DNA of 64,000 bases from Miscanthus floridulus (Eukaryota; Streptophyta; Magnoliopsida; Poales; Poaceae): assembly GCF_019320115.1 (NCBI RefSeq), contig NC_089586.1, forward strand, positions 992,001-1,056,000, read 5' to 3'. Shown in pieces: positions 12,850 to 26,031 of the stretch (position 1 is its first letter; each line of letters starts with the position of its first letter). Position numbers and translations under genes: made by a program. A model generated the notes under the pieces. It was given only the letters and a program-made list of their open reading frames with translations, did no database searches and was not told the origin of the DNA.

Positions 12850-14136
12850 TGCATTTATGTTACAGGAATTTTATGAAAACCACATGCATAGATATAACTG
12901 TCCTAAGAGTCTTACTAGTGCAGGTTCGAGTAGCTGCTATGCTTAGGTTTTCGGTAGCGTGAGTAACCTGTCGTTACTCACAATAGGTGATTATTATTAC
13001 TCTCATAATAAAATGATGAAAGGAAAAACAGAGATAGGGCAGGAACATGGTATGGGTATTGGTGGGTATAACAGGTTATGTCCCACGACCAACGAGGCTT
13101 AGCTTGGTTACACTGTTTCCCCTGTTCATGTCGATTAAGTACCGTCCGTTATTGTGGATGGTAGTCAGGTCACAGACTTATTATCCTGAGCACATACTTG
13201 CTTATGGGAGCGGGAAGGCTTGTTATGCTCTTGTTGTGGGTTCTGGCTCTTTCCGGACCGACTGATTGGAGGCGGAGAAAGGTGGAGGTCTGAGCACCAT
13301 ATTGAGACCGGGTCTCAAGTGTGAGGGCTTGGAGTCCAAGTTTGGATGGGGGCCTGGACCCCATGACAGGAGTGGAATGGATTTGTCTAGTTTGTGCCTA
13401 GGGTACAAACAGGGCGTGTATTTCGTAGTACCCAGCTGGGATACATTGGTTAGCGAATCAATATTTCTGTGAGACGGTACGACTTGGCTATGGTCTAGCA
13501 CCATAGTAAGAACTGGAAGATAAAAGATGGTGAAATTATTTTGATTGCTCAACCCTTGCTTGGAAGTAGAACTGGTGCTTACCTTGAATGGTTAGCTAAT
13601 GAAGTAACCATGACTGCTAATAAAACTTGACTGTAAGGATGAACTATTAGTAATGCTTTTCGCAAACAAAAAAAACAACAAACCCATATTGCCTATCATA
13701 TCCTTGAGAGTCGAAAAAATATTCCCACTAGTCTGGTAAGTCTTACGAGTACATTATGTACTCATGGTTTATTCTACCCCTGTTGTAGATGCAACTTGAG
13801 GAGTAGCTCTTGTGTGGAGGATTCTTCTGGTGGGCACAGCCGGATCCTTGTATCGTTTCCGCTAGATGTTTATTTTCATTCCGCTGTTTAATTATTGCAC
13901 TCTGAACTATGGTATTATAATAAATAATTTTCAAAAACTCTTGTTGTGTGAAATGGACTAAGTATTGGAAGCTCGTACTCATTATTGGATTCTGGATGTA
14001 AAACGTGGATGGTTTCGAGTTCTCCCTTGGGGTGTGCTCAACAGAACTGTCCAATGTAGGTCACTTTCGAGGTGCTTAGTGTCTAATGGAAGACGAGCGT
14101 CTCTGAAAGCATGTTATTTCGTGCGGTTCTACCACA
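10030..14136 (+). mobile_element. Solo LTR of a Gypsy element, 4.1 kb
   Basis: The left end TATAACACCC is one base from TGTAACACCC, a start typical of Tekay/Del-type chromovirus LTRs. The right end is GTGCGGTTCTACCACA. The 5 bp before the left end (10025-10029) and after the right end (14137-14141) are both GAAAA, a perfect target duplication. No gag or pol and no second LTR copy lie between them, so this is a solo LTR left by LTR-LTR recombination. Inside are a GC-rich block (about 10570-11800) with long spurious frames and a (TA)n microsatellite. The TG-to-TA start fits decay of a methylated cytosine. Confidence 0.8.
12790..12845. repeat. (TA)n microsatellite
   Basis: An uninterrupted TA run of about 28 units inside the solo LTR; likely polymorphic in length. 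Confidence 0.95.
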
Positions 14137-14141
14137 GAAAA

Positions 14142-14656
14142 CCACCTTTAAACCAGTCATAGCACCAAATTTATTCAGTTTTGATATCAGTATCACACTA
14201 TTGTGTAAATTAGAGATTGAAAAATGTACTTACCCTTTACATGGTAAAAAATCATATACATGCAGTGGGTGCATTTAGCATGGGGTGTGTAGCCCCCTTG
14301 ACCTATAACCTGGCTTCCCCTGCATCTAGGGATCAAAACAGACAGGATAAATTTCATATTGTCCCCTTCCATCTTATTTACTATTTTTGTCCTGTCTATT
14401 TCTGTATTTATAGAAAATATGGTAATGGTACTGGGACTAGGATGACATTCATCGGAATTTTTCGAACAAAACAAGCCGGATGTAAGTTTACAACTAACTT
14501 ATGCATATGAATAAAACACTTTATGGGAGAGAAAAGTGAGTCATATGTGAGTTAACTACTATATGAATAGGCTGATAAGTAGGCTGTAAAGCCTATAGGG
14601 GTGGATCCTGTATAGGTGCTCTCAACAAATTTGCCAAACTATTATGTATATATCAA

Positions 14657-14690
<34 letters not shown>
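14142..14690. other. Unassigned stretch with a diverged copy of a locus-specific repeat
   Basis: No gene was found. At 14217-14277 there is a shortened, diverged version (GTACTTACCCTTTACATGG, ATATACATG, GCATTTAG) of the block found at 22181-22260 and 31484-31560 beside the CACTA. From 14327 the sequence AGGGATCAAAACAGACAGG vaguely recalls a hAT end, but no partner end was found. Confidence 0.5.
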
Positions 14691-14691
<1 letters not shown>

Positions 14692-14927
14692 GAACTACTA
14701 TCCTGTAGCTGGCTACAGAATAAGTTACTATGTTAATTTACGAGATTATAGTAACTCCTTACTAAGTGGTTTAATATAATGTTATAGTAAATATCCCCAT
14801 ATGTTATAGTAACCCAACTATCGTAAATATGTATTGACATTATGGTAAATTAGTATATAAAATTATAGTAAATAGAGGTGGCTACAGAATAACTTATTTT
14901 GTAGCCGGCTACTGAATAGCCTCTCCC
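14691..14927. mobile_element. MITE with terminal inverted repeats inside a GT/TA microsatellite
   Basis: The left arm GTAGCTGGCTACAGAATAAG is mirrored at the right end by AACTTATTTTGTAGCCGGCT. The interior is about 180 bp of AT-rich sequence. The flanks are (GT)n(TA)n on the left (from about 14658) and (TA)n(GT)n on the right (to about 14973), which suggests insertion into TA repeats. I cannot assign the superfamily. Confidence 0.65.
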
Positions 14928-14974
<47 letters not shown>

Positions 14975-15230
14975 TAGTTGCATTTCCTGTTTCATCATTT
15001 TCTTGCTATTCACATATCATAAAAGTGTAGCTTATTGGCCTAATCTCAATACACTACACCATGACTTCCTTGAGTCCATATAAATTGTTATTCGCCAATC
15101 GGCCAACTAGAATCTTCCTTCGTCCCTCAGTCCACACATGGTTGCATGCATGCATCTATCGGCCCTTACCTATACCTAATCCTCATGCATTATTTAAACT
15201 TTAATCTCCACTCACTACTGTAGGAATGAT

Positions 15231-15462
15231 TTCTAGCGGCGGCTGGTGAGGCTTTGTAGAGGCAGTTCGGCCAGCCGCCCTTACCATACCGTCTCTATAA
15301 ATTATGCATTTGTAGGAGCGGTTCCTAGACCGCCCTTACAAATCGATTTATAGAGCCGCCTCTACAAAATCAATTTATAGGGGTGGCTGTAGTACCAGCC
15401 GCCCCTATAATATCTGTTTGTATGGGCGGTTCAGTATAGAACCGCCCCTACAGTATATTTTT
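15231..15462. repeat. Left subterminal repeats of the 4.3-kb CACTA
   Basis: Alternating direct and inverted copies of TAGGGGCGGCTG-like and AGCCGCCCCTA-like units, for example GGGGTGGCTGTAGTACCAG and AACCGCCCCTACAG. In CACTA elements such clusters are the transposase binding zone. Confidence 0.8.
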
Positions 15463-15642
15463 CCACCAAAAAAATTTGAATTTATGATTCAATATATATA
15501 TATATATGTGTGTGTGTATGTATGTATGTATATGTATATATATATATGCATATATAATTTAAATCTGACCAGAACATATATAATTTAAATCTGACCACAA
15601 GCACAAGAGCATTATATAAACTACCATTACAAGTCTAATTCA

Positions 15643-15744
<102 letters not shown>

Positions 15745-18700
15745 TTATATCTATTTTAAATTTAAATCTAAATACTAATAAGACAAGGCCAAATTGTAAT
15801 GATAGGTTCATAGGCACACAAATTAAGAAATGAATTATCAATCACAAAAGCTCCATAAAAGTGCTGTCAAATTAAGACAAAGAATTTACAGCTTAAGAGA
15901 AAATCAAGAAAGTGTCACCTTAGATATTCTAAATACTGTTCAGTAAACCATTCAAAGCACCAATAGAAATCGTGCAGCTATTGCCATCCACATTGACACT
16001 CAGACAAATACAACCCTAGGACATTAAAAAGAATGAACTCAGACTCAAATATGTGCACAGACCTCTCTAATTAGTGTCGATTGGTTGACTTAGTACCTAC
16101 ATGCCTATATTTTTTTACAAATCATCATCCACATCATTGTTGGTCACACATCAAAGTCAGTGAAAAAAATCTAATAACAGAACCACTAGTCATAACCACT
16201 AGTCGACTGGTTGACTTAAAACTCACGTGCCCCCATTCATATTAGTATACTATACAATTTTTCATATGTGGTTGTACTAAAAATCCATGGTGTATACATC
16301 ATGCATCTCTTCTCATGGTTTTATAAGAGATAACAGAGACTTAATTAATGTGATAAATTTCAAGTATAACTATAATAATTGTCTTTCTTTTTTTCTAGAT
16401 TCCCAATTAGTGATTACAAGGCACTAAGAATTTTAAATGGTGGATTAAAAACTCATTTCTTGGTACTAACTGATTCATGTCAATATAACCAACATATCTT
16501 TCCTCGCGAAAATGAGCACATTATTATGGCAGCCTCATGAATAAAAGCTATCTTTTGGAAATAGCAGCCAACATAGGGGTAGCAGAGAGTAGCCCTATCT
16601 ACTGTACCATTACCGATACCTAAATAAGTCACTATCTTATTGAATTTACCATGCTATTAATTTGATCTATCCTGACAAGTGAGATGTTTTGTCAAGTTAA
16701 CATGCTTAAATAAGTGAGATGTTTTGTCACTGGCTTATTGAAGAGGCTTATTAGTTAACATGCTCAAGTTTGTCAATCACCTGATGTTGCATATAACTCA
16801 TTCCTTGGTTGTATGCTCCTTGTTGGCCCATCTAAAAAGAGTAGAAACAGTTAGGTGGAGGACAAGTCTATTAGGCAAACATACAATAGTTTGTATGGTG
16901 AAGACCTGAGATTTTTATCACATTTATACCCCTAGTAATTTTCTAATAAAAAGAACATGTGAAATGCCCTATTCAGAAAAGAAGCTAGAACTTGCAGTGC
17001 AAGCACATGTTGCTTAGGAACCAATACTTTGAGTGAGCTTGAACTTGTAGTGCAAGCACATGTTGCTTAGGTACCTACATGTTCCTCAAAGTTTGGGCTA
17101 GTTAGGTTAATTGACAAATTTTTTCAGAATGGAACTTGAGTTCACACTTTTTTTAGAATAGGACTCAAATTATATATATTAAATTGATAGAAATGCAGCA
17201 CATGTGTCATTATGAGCAAGGGGGAAATGCAATTACTTGATTATAGATGGCAGATACAATCTACATAAAAAACTGCAGTAAAGCAAAAGCTTCAATTAAT
17301 TGTAGATGGCAAGCTATCTTCAGGTTCTCTAAAATAGGTGTGGCATGATATAAGGCTATAAGCTGGTTATTTGCACAGCTGAACATATGCAAGACTGAAA
17401 AACTACTCTAAATTTAACTTAGCATTCATGAAAAAAAATTAAAAATCTGTTCATTGAAAAGAAATCATAAAATGGTTTCAAATCCTAAAGAGAACTCACC
17501 TGGTGCATAGAAGCTAAGCATTCTGTTGGCATGGTACCTGTAGGATCAAGATGCAATCAATATCAGTATCCTTAACACAAGTTGTAGAAGCAAAAAAATA
17601 ACCTAAAGAAGGCACATATAACTAGCAGTGCGTACAAGTTAAGAATAAACTGAAGGAGATGAGCTAATCTAAAAACTGTTGTGGCAGCACTAAAGATTTT
17701 TAAGCAGAACAAAGTAATGGGAAACAAAAACATATATGATGAACTAAATAATAGTTTATTTACCAAATTAATTCCTGAGATGTGTAACATAGTTGCCACA
17801 GTAAGGGGTGTAAATATATGATGCAAAGTTTACCTGTAGCAGCTCAAAGAATGGTGCAATAAGGAAAGCCTGGAAAATATTGTCAAGGAGAGCTGGCGCT
17901 TGCTTCTACAAGGAAGGCATGTATTAGTAGTGTCAAGCAGTAGCATATGGTTTTGTTTACACAACCCTGTATCAGTAGTGTCAAGCAGTAGCATAAGGTC
18001 TGTATCAGTAGTGTCAAGATTAAGTTACTAGTTACTTGTTCTTTATGGCCTACAACAATATAGAATTCCTTTCCAGCAAGAATAAGTTGTCTAACAGTAA
18101 GTGTTTCAATCACTATAGCTAGCACAGATTTCTTTTGCAGAAAGTAAGTGTCCAGGCCAGCTTACCTATTTCAATGTATCTTCTAAGGTCAATAACAATC
18201 ATTACTTTTTAGAAAATAGCAAAAACTTACTATTTTAACAAGATTTCATCACAATATCAGCAGCAAAATCAACACACTATCTTCATTACCATTCTATACA
18301 TATTTTTTGACTTATAAAGGTGCTGTGATTATGCAAGAGCTTCTAGAATGAGACATCACAAAAGAATGAATATGATAGCAGCAACTAAAACAAACACACC
18401 TAGGTTCAACTCCTGTTGAATATGTCCCTGAAGACACAGAAAACCAACTTGAGAAGGAGAACGACAGGACAAAAAACCTAGATATAATTATTCCCAACTA
18501 ATTGCATAATGGACAGTTTAACAAAAATAGTCACAAGCATACGCTACTATAAGAGGAAATAGCAAAGCATGTAATATCTATCAAGGATACGATAAGCTAC
18601 TACTAATAAGTGATGGATCCAGATCAGGAGCATGTGATCTAGCCTAGCAAGAGTCAAGGGGGAGACGAGTAGGGAAGGGGTGAGGAGAGATGCAACTGGA

Positions 18701-19339
18701 AGAGCCCTCGCCGCCGCCAAAGCAACCTCCACCGCCATCTGACCTCGAACCCTAACAAGAAAAAAAGATGTGGAGGAGAAGGGAAAGGCCGGAAGGGAGA
18801 GGAGAGCTGAGGAGGCGCACCTGCCACTGTCGTTGGAGGAAGCCAGGCGAGAGGGGAGCTGAGGAGGCGCACCTCCCACACCACCCCTTGCGCCCTCGCC
18901 GTGGCTCCCGGCGACAACTTGTGAGTGCCTCCGGCACCAGCGGTGGTGGAGGAAGACGAGGTACCCGCACCCTCCGACGTGGGCGTCTCGACGACGGGCA
19001 TTACATGAGCGGCGGCGACATGAGCAACGGATCCGGGGAGGACGCCATGATGCAGTGGAAGCCCCACCTCCCCACCCTTCTAGATCTAGATCTAAGAGGG
19101 GAAAGGAGCGGGTTGTGGCCGCACCGGTGGAGGGGTGGTGGCCATGCCTGTAGAGGAGGGGATGGTGGCCACAACGGTGGAAGAGGAAGGAGCGGTGGCG
19201 TCGTCGTAGGAAGAGAGGAGGGGGAGGCGACGGGAGATGGATGGGGCGGTGGCATTGGAGAAAGAGAGGAGAGGGGCCGAGGGACAGACCGAGGGGGTGG
19301 AGGCAGATGCGGACCTGAGGTGCGAAGTCCACGGGCATG

Positions 19340-19500
19340 ACATTTGTATGGGCGGCTCGTATCAGTAGTCGCCCCTACTGTGCCATGACATTTGTAGAGG
19401 CGGCTCGTATTACTAGCCGGCCCTACTGTACCATTTGTAGGGGCAGCATGCTAGAGCCCGAGCACACCACTGTAGAGACTGCCCCAATGTCAGCCGTCCT
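19340..19500. repeat. Right subterminal repeats of the 4.3-kb CACTA
   Basis: Units such as CATTTGTAGAGGCGGCTCGT and TAGTCGCCCCTACTG mirror the left cluster. Confidence 0.8.
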
Positions 19501-19747
19501 CAAAAAAGTCCCGTTGCTACAAACTATTTTTCATGTAGTAACTTGAACCTAAGGCTGACAACCATAATCCATAGTTACATGTATACGGATATAGATATGA
19601 TGGTGTGTCGTGTAGTCAGCAGTATAGACGGATTTGGTTTGGGAATACCTAATCTAAAATTCTAAATCCAGCGATAGAAGTTTACACAGCTAAATTATTA
19701 AAATTATTAGCCATGCTCGTAGTCTCACATGATGACAGGACATCAAC

Positions 19748-20259
19748 TAGGAATGAAAACGGATCGAAAAAATCTTGTCCCAACCTATCCTGTTTTCTAT
19801 TTCGTTCCGCCGATTTTCGTATTTGTAGGATGAGAGGGGTTTTATCGCCTATTTCCGCGGATTCCTGTTTTTATCCGGAATTGACCCGCATTTATTCTGT
19901 TTTTCATCCCGTTTTCGATCTATGTGAGATATGTCTAAAAATTGATATGTTTATAAACCAACTAATCACCAATTATGCGTGTTAACATGTTAACGTATGT
20001 CATGCTAGTGAATATTGGACCAATAACTTCGTATGTGTATATTATTTTATGACTTTGTTTATGTATACTCGAGAATATTTGATCATGTTATTCTAACTTA
20101 ATTTTCCGGCTCTGTATTTGTTTGTTTCCCTATTTTAGTATATCTCCTCTTCCCTTTGCAATTATGTTTTTTCCCAAAAATGATTCTGTTTCTGTTAAAA
20201 ATATAGAAACGGAAATGGAAGAAGAGTTTTTCCACCTGTTTCGTTTCGTTTTCATCCCA
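19748..20259. mobile_element. Ds-like hAT non-autonomous element, both ends present
   Basis: The left end TAGGAATGAAAACGG and right end CGTTTCGTTTTCATCCCA form hAT-type terminal inverted repeats; Ac/Ds ends read (C/T)AGGGATGAAA. The interior has many short inverted runs of the ATTTCGTTCCG type. The 8-bp flanks ACATCAAC and ACGGCGAC agree at 5 of 8 positions, consistent with an old target duplication. It is the inverted relative of the copy at 8490. No transposase is encoded. Confidence 0.75.
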
Positions 20260-20267
20260 ACGGCGAC

Positions 20268-21180
20268 AAGGCGAGGTTGGAGACCATTGCTTTCATGTGC
20301 GTGTCGTCAGTGTGTTGCTGGTGTCTTCGTGTGTGATGTGCAGGCAACCACCACCGTGGTTGCATCAGGCAGCAACCTTGCCAGTTGCCACTGTTTGCGT
20401 GAAGACAGCAAGCTTGCACATGGATGCTACATGTCCTGCATGCATGTCAACTGCCGACAGACTGCACAGACCGGGCGCACTACATAGCTAGCTCGTATTT
20501 ATTCATTTTTTTGACACATTTATTCATTTTCTTAATACTCTACCTGTTTGTCTCGCTTCTATTTTTGCCCCTGTTGCTGCTCTCGCTACCGGTAAAAAAT
20601 AAGAGACTTCTACCATTACGACTTGGGCTTCCTCATGGCGAGCGCCGGCATCATCGATCGGCAGCTGCACGCCGCATGGCACGTACCGCGGGACGCAGCA
20701 CACGGGTCCTACTTCTGGAGCGCTTCGACCTGCATGCTCCAGGCCTCCAGCACCTCGTCTCCTGGCACGGCTACTCCCATACCATCCGCGGGTCCTCGCA
20801 CGGGCCACGGCGAGTCCGGCACCATGTATCCGCGACGCCTACAGCCTACCCAAGTCGCAGTACCCGCCCATGGAGGCAGTAAGCACTGCCGCGGTGTTCT
20901 GAACGCGAGTCCGCATCCAATTGATGATGGTCGTCGTTTGCTGCTGGGCAGTACTGTGCTCGGGCCGAGCTTGGTGGTGAGATGCCAACGCTGCCCTCAG
21001 ATGAGACGGAGCGCCTCCACGACGCTCGACGTACGGCACGAGCTCCCGCCCTGAGGCCTGAGCTGGTTGCGCAGCGGCAACATCCACAGCCGGAGCAATC
21101 TGTGATTGTAAATGCTGTGTTTTGTAATTAACACATCCACAGCCGTACGTGTAAGCATTGTGCTTTGTACAGGAAGCATA
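20268..21180. other. Unassigned stretch with a GC-rich possible gene fragment
   Basis: The GC-rich part at about 20620-21060 has several overlapping open frames (for example a 143-codon frame starting MASAGIIDRQLHAAWH), none of which I recognise. It could be a decayed exon or captured fragment. The rest is not gene-like. Confidence 0.35.
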
Positions 21181-21229
21181 CTAGCGTTAGCAATTTTTAG
21201 CTTGAAAATTGGACAGGAAGAGATTACAT

Positions 21230-21350
21230 ACTATTGTCCCATTCGCTGGTCTGAAACTTGGCTAAAATTGACTGAAAAACCCTGTTCCGGCTAAATTGTT
21301 GTGAGAGAAAAACACTATTCTGACTAAAAAAAAGAAGTCGAACAGGGCCT
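21230..21350. repeat. Common grass interspersed repeat
   Basis: The phrases CCATTCGCTGGTCTGAAACT, TGTTCCGGCTAAATTGTTGT and GAGAGAAAAACACTATTCTG are ones I associate with a dispersed grass repeat. Family and boundaries cannot be assigned here. Confidence 0.4.
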
Positions 21351-21539
21351 GATCGCACAAACCCGTGAGCATGTTGGTCCCAGGGCCGAGGCCCCGGCGC
21401 AGCAAAAGGGAGGGACACTTGAAAGTCTGGTGGGAGCTGGTCGCCGTTCGATTGAAACGGAGGGTCGGATACGCTTGACTGTAGGGAACAGTCGCTGCCC
21501 TGACTGCAGAGGATCTCATTCCCCAGCGACAGGTACAGT

Positions 21540-21800
21540 GCGTCTGACTGTAGTGATGTTCATTTAGTATATATGTGATGTTCTATAGTATATTTTAGAA
21601 TGAAAAATATCCATGTGATGTTCATGCGGTGTCCATGTGATGTTTTGTGATGATGTTCACTTAGTATACGTGTGATGTTCTATGATGTATTTAGTGATGT
21701 TCACGTAATATACATGCGATGTTCTATAACGTAGTTGTAATATTCTATGGTGTATTTGGTGATGTTCACGTCATATATATGCGATGTTCTAAACTTAGAA
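21540..21800. repeat. GTGATGTTC-rich tandem repeat
   Basis: GTGATGTTCA and GTGATGTTCTAT recur roughly every 25-60 bp with TTAGTATA/TGTATTT spacers. It looks like an irregular, decayed tandem array just upstream of the F3'H relic. Confidence 0.65.
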
Positions 21801-21825
21801 CATCGTCTCTCCTCAATAAACAGGT

Positions 21826-22180
21826 ATATATCCCAATCACGGTGCGGGTTGGTAGGAATGGCAGGCACCAGGCAGGCAGGAACATTTGTTACTTGAAGCA
21901 CGCCAAGTGGAACGGCAGGCAGGCACGAAAATTTGTTAGCTGAAGCACGCCGAGTGGCATCTGTCTATATATATTGATGGACCACTCCCTCGTGCTAAGC
22001 GCTCAGTCCAACGTCGAGCGCGTCCCGTGAACCGAGCGGGTCTATCAAGTCAAACCATGGGCGTGCCTCTGCTGCTGCTGCTGGGATCCCTGGCCGTCTT
22101 AGTCGTCGTGTGTTGCCTCCTGCTCCGCCGCAGTGGGGACGTGCCTCTGCCGCTGCTGCTGGGACCGGATCCCTCGCTGT
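21826..22180 (+). pseudogene. Truncated F3'H relic: proximal promoter plus first codons
   Basis: The upstream part matches the promoter of the intact F3'H at 32690-32853. Shared phrases are GGCAGGCAGGAA, TTGTTAGCTGAAGCACGCC, TATATATTGATG, GCTCAGTCCAAC and CCCGTGAACCGAGC. The ATG at 22057 opens 28 codons reading MGVPLLLLLGSLAV then LLLRRSGD, parallel to MDVPLPLLLGSLAV in the intact gene. A second partial copy of the same start (DVPLPLLLG) follows at 22138 and runs into a stop within 16 codons. Nothing downstream resembles the rest of a P450, so this is a dead 5' fragment. A TATA-like TATATAT lies at about 21966 and a GGTTGGT (ACCAACC on the other strand) at 21847. Confidence 0.85.
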
Positions 22181-22290
22181 TATGAAAATTGTACTTTACC
22201 CTTTAATTACATTACATGGTAAAAAAAGCATATACATGTGGGAGCATTTAGAAAGTGAGATCGCAGCGGCAGGACCGCATGAGGATGCTT
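22164..22290 (+). repeat. Direct repeat flanking the 9-kb CACTA, left copy
   Basis: It begins ACCGGATCCCTCGCTGT, where GGATCCCTCGCTGT corresponds to F3'H codons for GSLAV, then continues TGTACTTTACCCTTTAATTA to GCGGCAGGACCGCA. The same block lies directly outside the right end of the CACTA at 31467-31592. Unrelated CACTA interior begins right after it. Confidence 0.85.
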
Positions 22291-22780
22291 GCAAACTGAA
22301 GAATCTTCGAAGAAGTTTTATGATTTCGTGAAGAGGCTGACGAGGTGGCAAGCATCGTATGTGACAACTTGCGCGAAACCTCCTCAAATTTTTATCACTG
22401 CCTCCACATATGATATCATGACATCTTAACAAGTTTCATGATTTTCGGACTTCGTTTGCTTTTTATAGAATTTAAAAATAACTCGACCGCAAGTTCGTGG
22501 TCATGTTTTGTAAACAAGATGTTCGAAATTGGTGGTTTGTTCCTGGATACGGCCTCACATTATACTAAATAACATGAATATCATTTTTCCATTCATTTTT
22601 TCATTATTCGAATGACTAGTTATAATTTGAATTATCCAAGAAAATTCAATTAAATGAAATAAATTAAATAAATATAGAAAAAGTCCGAGAAATGTGCCAC
22701 ATTGGAACATGGAGTACCAGGTATTGTATGAGGACCGCAGAAAAAGTTTGAAGGTCAAAAAGTAAAAAAATATGGTTTAT

Positions 22781-23092
22781 CGAGTGTCTGAGTTTGGCGC
22801 TCGGCAAAGGAGCCTCTTTGTCGAGTGCCAGGACGTATGACACTCGGCAAAGGATTTTAAAAACAAATTTTAGAAACCCCCTCTTTGCTGAGTGCCAGGC
22901 CGGGTGGCACTCGGCAAAGAATTCAAAAAATTTTAAAAACATAGTTTGCCGAGTGCCAGATCGGAAACACTCGGCAAAGATTTTTTTTTAAGAAAGCCTC
23001 TTTGCCGAGTGCCGGCCAGGTGGTGCTCGACAGAGAATTAAAAAAATAAAAAAATAGTTTGCCAAGTGCCAGATCGGGGGCACTCGGCAAAG
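22781..23092. repeat. Left subterminal repeats of the 9-kb CACTA
   Basis: At least eight units of CACTCGGCAAAG or TTTGCCGAGTGCC in both orientations, some with single-base changes. Confidence 0.9.
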
Positions 23093-23887
23093 GGGGGATT
23101 TAACCCCGCCGGCTCAGCCGACCCACACACACCGCACACACGCACACATGCATGCAGGCAGACCACACCAGCGCCATCGCTGCCGCCCACGCCCGCGCCA
23201 GCGCCGCCGGAGGAGGAGGAGAAAGAGAGGAGGAGGAGAGGAGGAGAGGAGGAAGGAGGAAGGAGGAAGAGAAGAAGGAGGAGGAAGAAGGAGTCCACCG
23301 AAGCAACGGCGCCTTCGCCCTCACGCGCTCCTACAGCGGTGCCGCAGCAATGCCGCCGAGGTGCGGCGTGACCCCGCATTAGCGGCGACCAGCAACCGGG
23401 CATCTCGTTGCTTATCCTGATTACGTGCTAGGTGTTCCTTACATAATCTTGTGCATGTCGGCCATCGTGCCGTTCATATATATATGTGCATGTCGGCCAT
23501 CATGCCATTTGTTTTCTTGCAGGTTTTGGAAACCTCACCGTGCAGGGGAGGTGCTGCTAAAATTTTGTATTGACAGTTTTATGTTTCTTTTTTTGCAAAG
23601 AAGAGCCCGTCGGAGCGGAGCCGGAGTACCTCGGCGACTCCGATCGCCTTCCTCGCCGCTGCGGGTCTGCCTGCACCGCGTCGCCTCGCCACTGCACCAA
23701 CCCGCCACGGCCCTGCTAGCCTGACTCCACCGCCACCCTAGGTATAACCCCTCTTTTCCATATCATGGTTGTAGATCACGTAACCTAGTTAGGCATCTCC
23801 CGTTCGAAAGAGATACGGTTGGAAATATATAGATATTTCCATATCTAAAACCGTATCTGTTTCGAATTGTCCACGTTTTTTGGATAG

Positions 23888-24092
23888 CCCGCGGATGCAT
23901 AGGTGAGGTTAGTTTTCATGGTCTGCTCTGATCCAAGATAGAGTTTTGGCATCATCTCCCTGTTGTTCTCCAGATACACACTCTCCTTGGCAGGACGTGT
24001 ATTTGGAGAACAGCAGGGAGGTGCTGCCGAAATTCTGTCTCGGATAAGAGTAGAGCATGGAAACTAACCCCACCTACGTATCCTCACGTGGG
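23888..24092. repeat. Long foldback (about 92-nt arms) in the CACTA leader
   Basis: The left arm (23888-23979) and right arm (23997-24092) are imperfect reverse complements: CTCCCTGTTGTTCTCCAGAT pairs with ATTTGGAGAACAGCAGGGAG, and GGTTAGTTTTCATGGTCTGC pairs with GTAGAGCATGGAAACTAACC. The loop is about 17 nt. It lies upstream of the transposase ATG, so it would be in the transcript leader. It may be a small-RNA precursor-like hairpin or a nested foldback MITE; no flanking target duplication was found. Confidence 0.7.
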
Positions 24093-25492
24093 ATTAGGAC
24101 CTATCCTCACCTATTAGATAGTAGAAACATCGTGTAGATGCAATTAATGTTTATATTACTTGCCACTATATATGTTAGAGGATGGAGGACCGTGAGTGGA
24201 TGTACACGGGCCGCGCAGGTCAGGGTCAGGTCACCAATGAATGGATTGACAAGACCGATGCTTTCTTGGAATGGGCATTTGGCGTGGCTGCTAAAGGAGC
24301 GAGTAAAATTTGCTGTCCCTATAGCAAATGTGCAAACAGGAAAAGACAAACGAAGAAGGTCATGGGGGAACATCTTTGGAAGAATGTATTTACGATAGAC
24401 TACACCCAGTGGGTCTACCATGGTGAAGCCGATCGTATGAGAGAGGAGGTGATGAGACCATGCGTCGAGGATTATGATGCTAATGCCAGGGTAGCAGACA
24501 TGTTAAATGACTATCACAAGGCACAGTTCACTGAAGGACGTACGGAGGAGGAGCCAGAGGCAACCGCAAAGGCGTTCTATGACATGTTTGCTGTGGCATA
24601 GAAACCCCTTCACGGCCAGACAAAGGTTTCTCAACTAGATGCCATTGGACGCATAATAGCGTTAAAGTCCTAGTATAGCCTGAGTCAAGACGCCTTCTAT
24701 GGTATGTTGACAGTTATTGGCACCCTGCTTCCAGAGGGTCACCTTCTGCCAAAGAGCATGCACGAGTCACAGAAATTCCTTCGTGCACTTAAGATGTCAT
24801 ATGAGCAGATACATGCTTGCCCGAAGGGGTGCATCCTATTTAGGAAAGAATACATGGAAGCAAAGTATTGTCCAAAGTGTAAATCATCTAGGTTCCTAGA
24901 GGTAGATTCTGGTGATGGCCAGAAGAGACAGCTTGACATTCCCTTGACAATCCTACGACACCTTCCATTCATACCGAGGATCCAACGGCTATACATGATC
25001 GAGGAATCCGTGAAGGAGGTTTTGTGGGATATGGAGAGCAACATATGTGGACTCATAAGTTGGGCTTGACTCGGCTCCCCTATTTTGATGACCTTCTCCT
25101 TCCACACAATATTGATGTAATGCACACTGAAAAGAATGTCGCCGAGGCACTTTGGGCAACAATCACGGACATTCCTGACAAGTCAAATGACAACGTTAAG
25201 GCTAGAGTGGATCTAGCAACGTTATGCGATAGACCAAACCAACATATGAAGCCTCCTAGTCGTGGCAAGACATGGAGAAGGCCTAAGGCTGATTTTGTCT
25301 TAAGTAAGCCCCAAAGGAGGGAAGTACTAGAATGGATCCATACGTTAATGTTCCCTGATGGGTATGCAACTAATCTGAGGAGGGGAGTGAACTTATCTAC
25401 TATGCGAGTCTTAGGGATGAAGAGTCATGACTATCACATATGGATTGAGCGGCTTCTTCTGGCAATGGTTCGAGGCTATGTCCCTGAGCATG

Positions 25493-25890
25493 TGTCAACA
25501 GAATATGCTCGGCAGTCCACTGAGGGGTATCCCATGATGGTAGATTTGTCGGTGGGGATGCACGTAATCAGGAACCGGATGGTGACACAAGGCATAGAGA
25601 CAACGATTTAGACAGGTTTGGGCCGTCTGATCGACGTAATACCCTACGTCATGTGTCTTTGTTGTATTGTATTGATCTGGATGACCAAGTAGCTTGATGT
25701 AGCCTATCCGCTAGGGGACCCCTACCACTCCTTATATACTCTGGAGGAGGTAGGGTTACAAGTAAAGTAGCCTATTTGGTACTATACAATGTCTTGCGAT
25801 GCACGCCAAGCAGCGCCATGCATGCCTTAACCTTGTGGGCCGGGCCACCCCTAAGGGCATGGCCCATGTATTGGGGGTCATACCCCCACA
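25493..25890 (-). repeat. LTR (3' copy on the minus strand)
   Basis: 398 bp, from TGTCAACAG to TACCCCCACA; on the sense strand it starts TGTGGGGGTATGACCCC. A TATA-like TTATATACTC is shared with the other LTR. Confidence 0.9.
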
Positions 25891-26004
25891 GCTAGTCCCC
25901 GAGCCTGACAGTAGGTGACGTAGTCACATGGTGCCAGGGTCAGAAAGTAGAAGACCAGTCGAGCAAGCAGCTAGTCCCCGGGCGTAGCCTTGAGATGAGA
26001 ACAA

Positions 26005-26031
26005 GCACATTCACCGCAAGGTGAAGTGTGC
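26005..26031. repeat. Hairpin with GCAA tetraloop in the nested element
   Basis: GCACATTCACC and GGTGAAGTGTGC pair around a GCAA loop with one bulge. The adjoining phrase CCCACTTAGTCC(C/T)CGAGC recurs at 27192-27214. Confidence 0.6.
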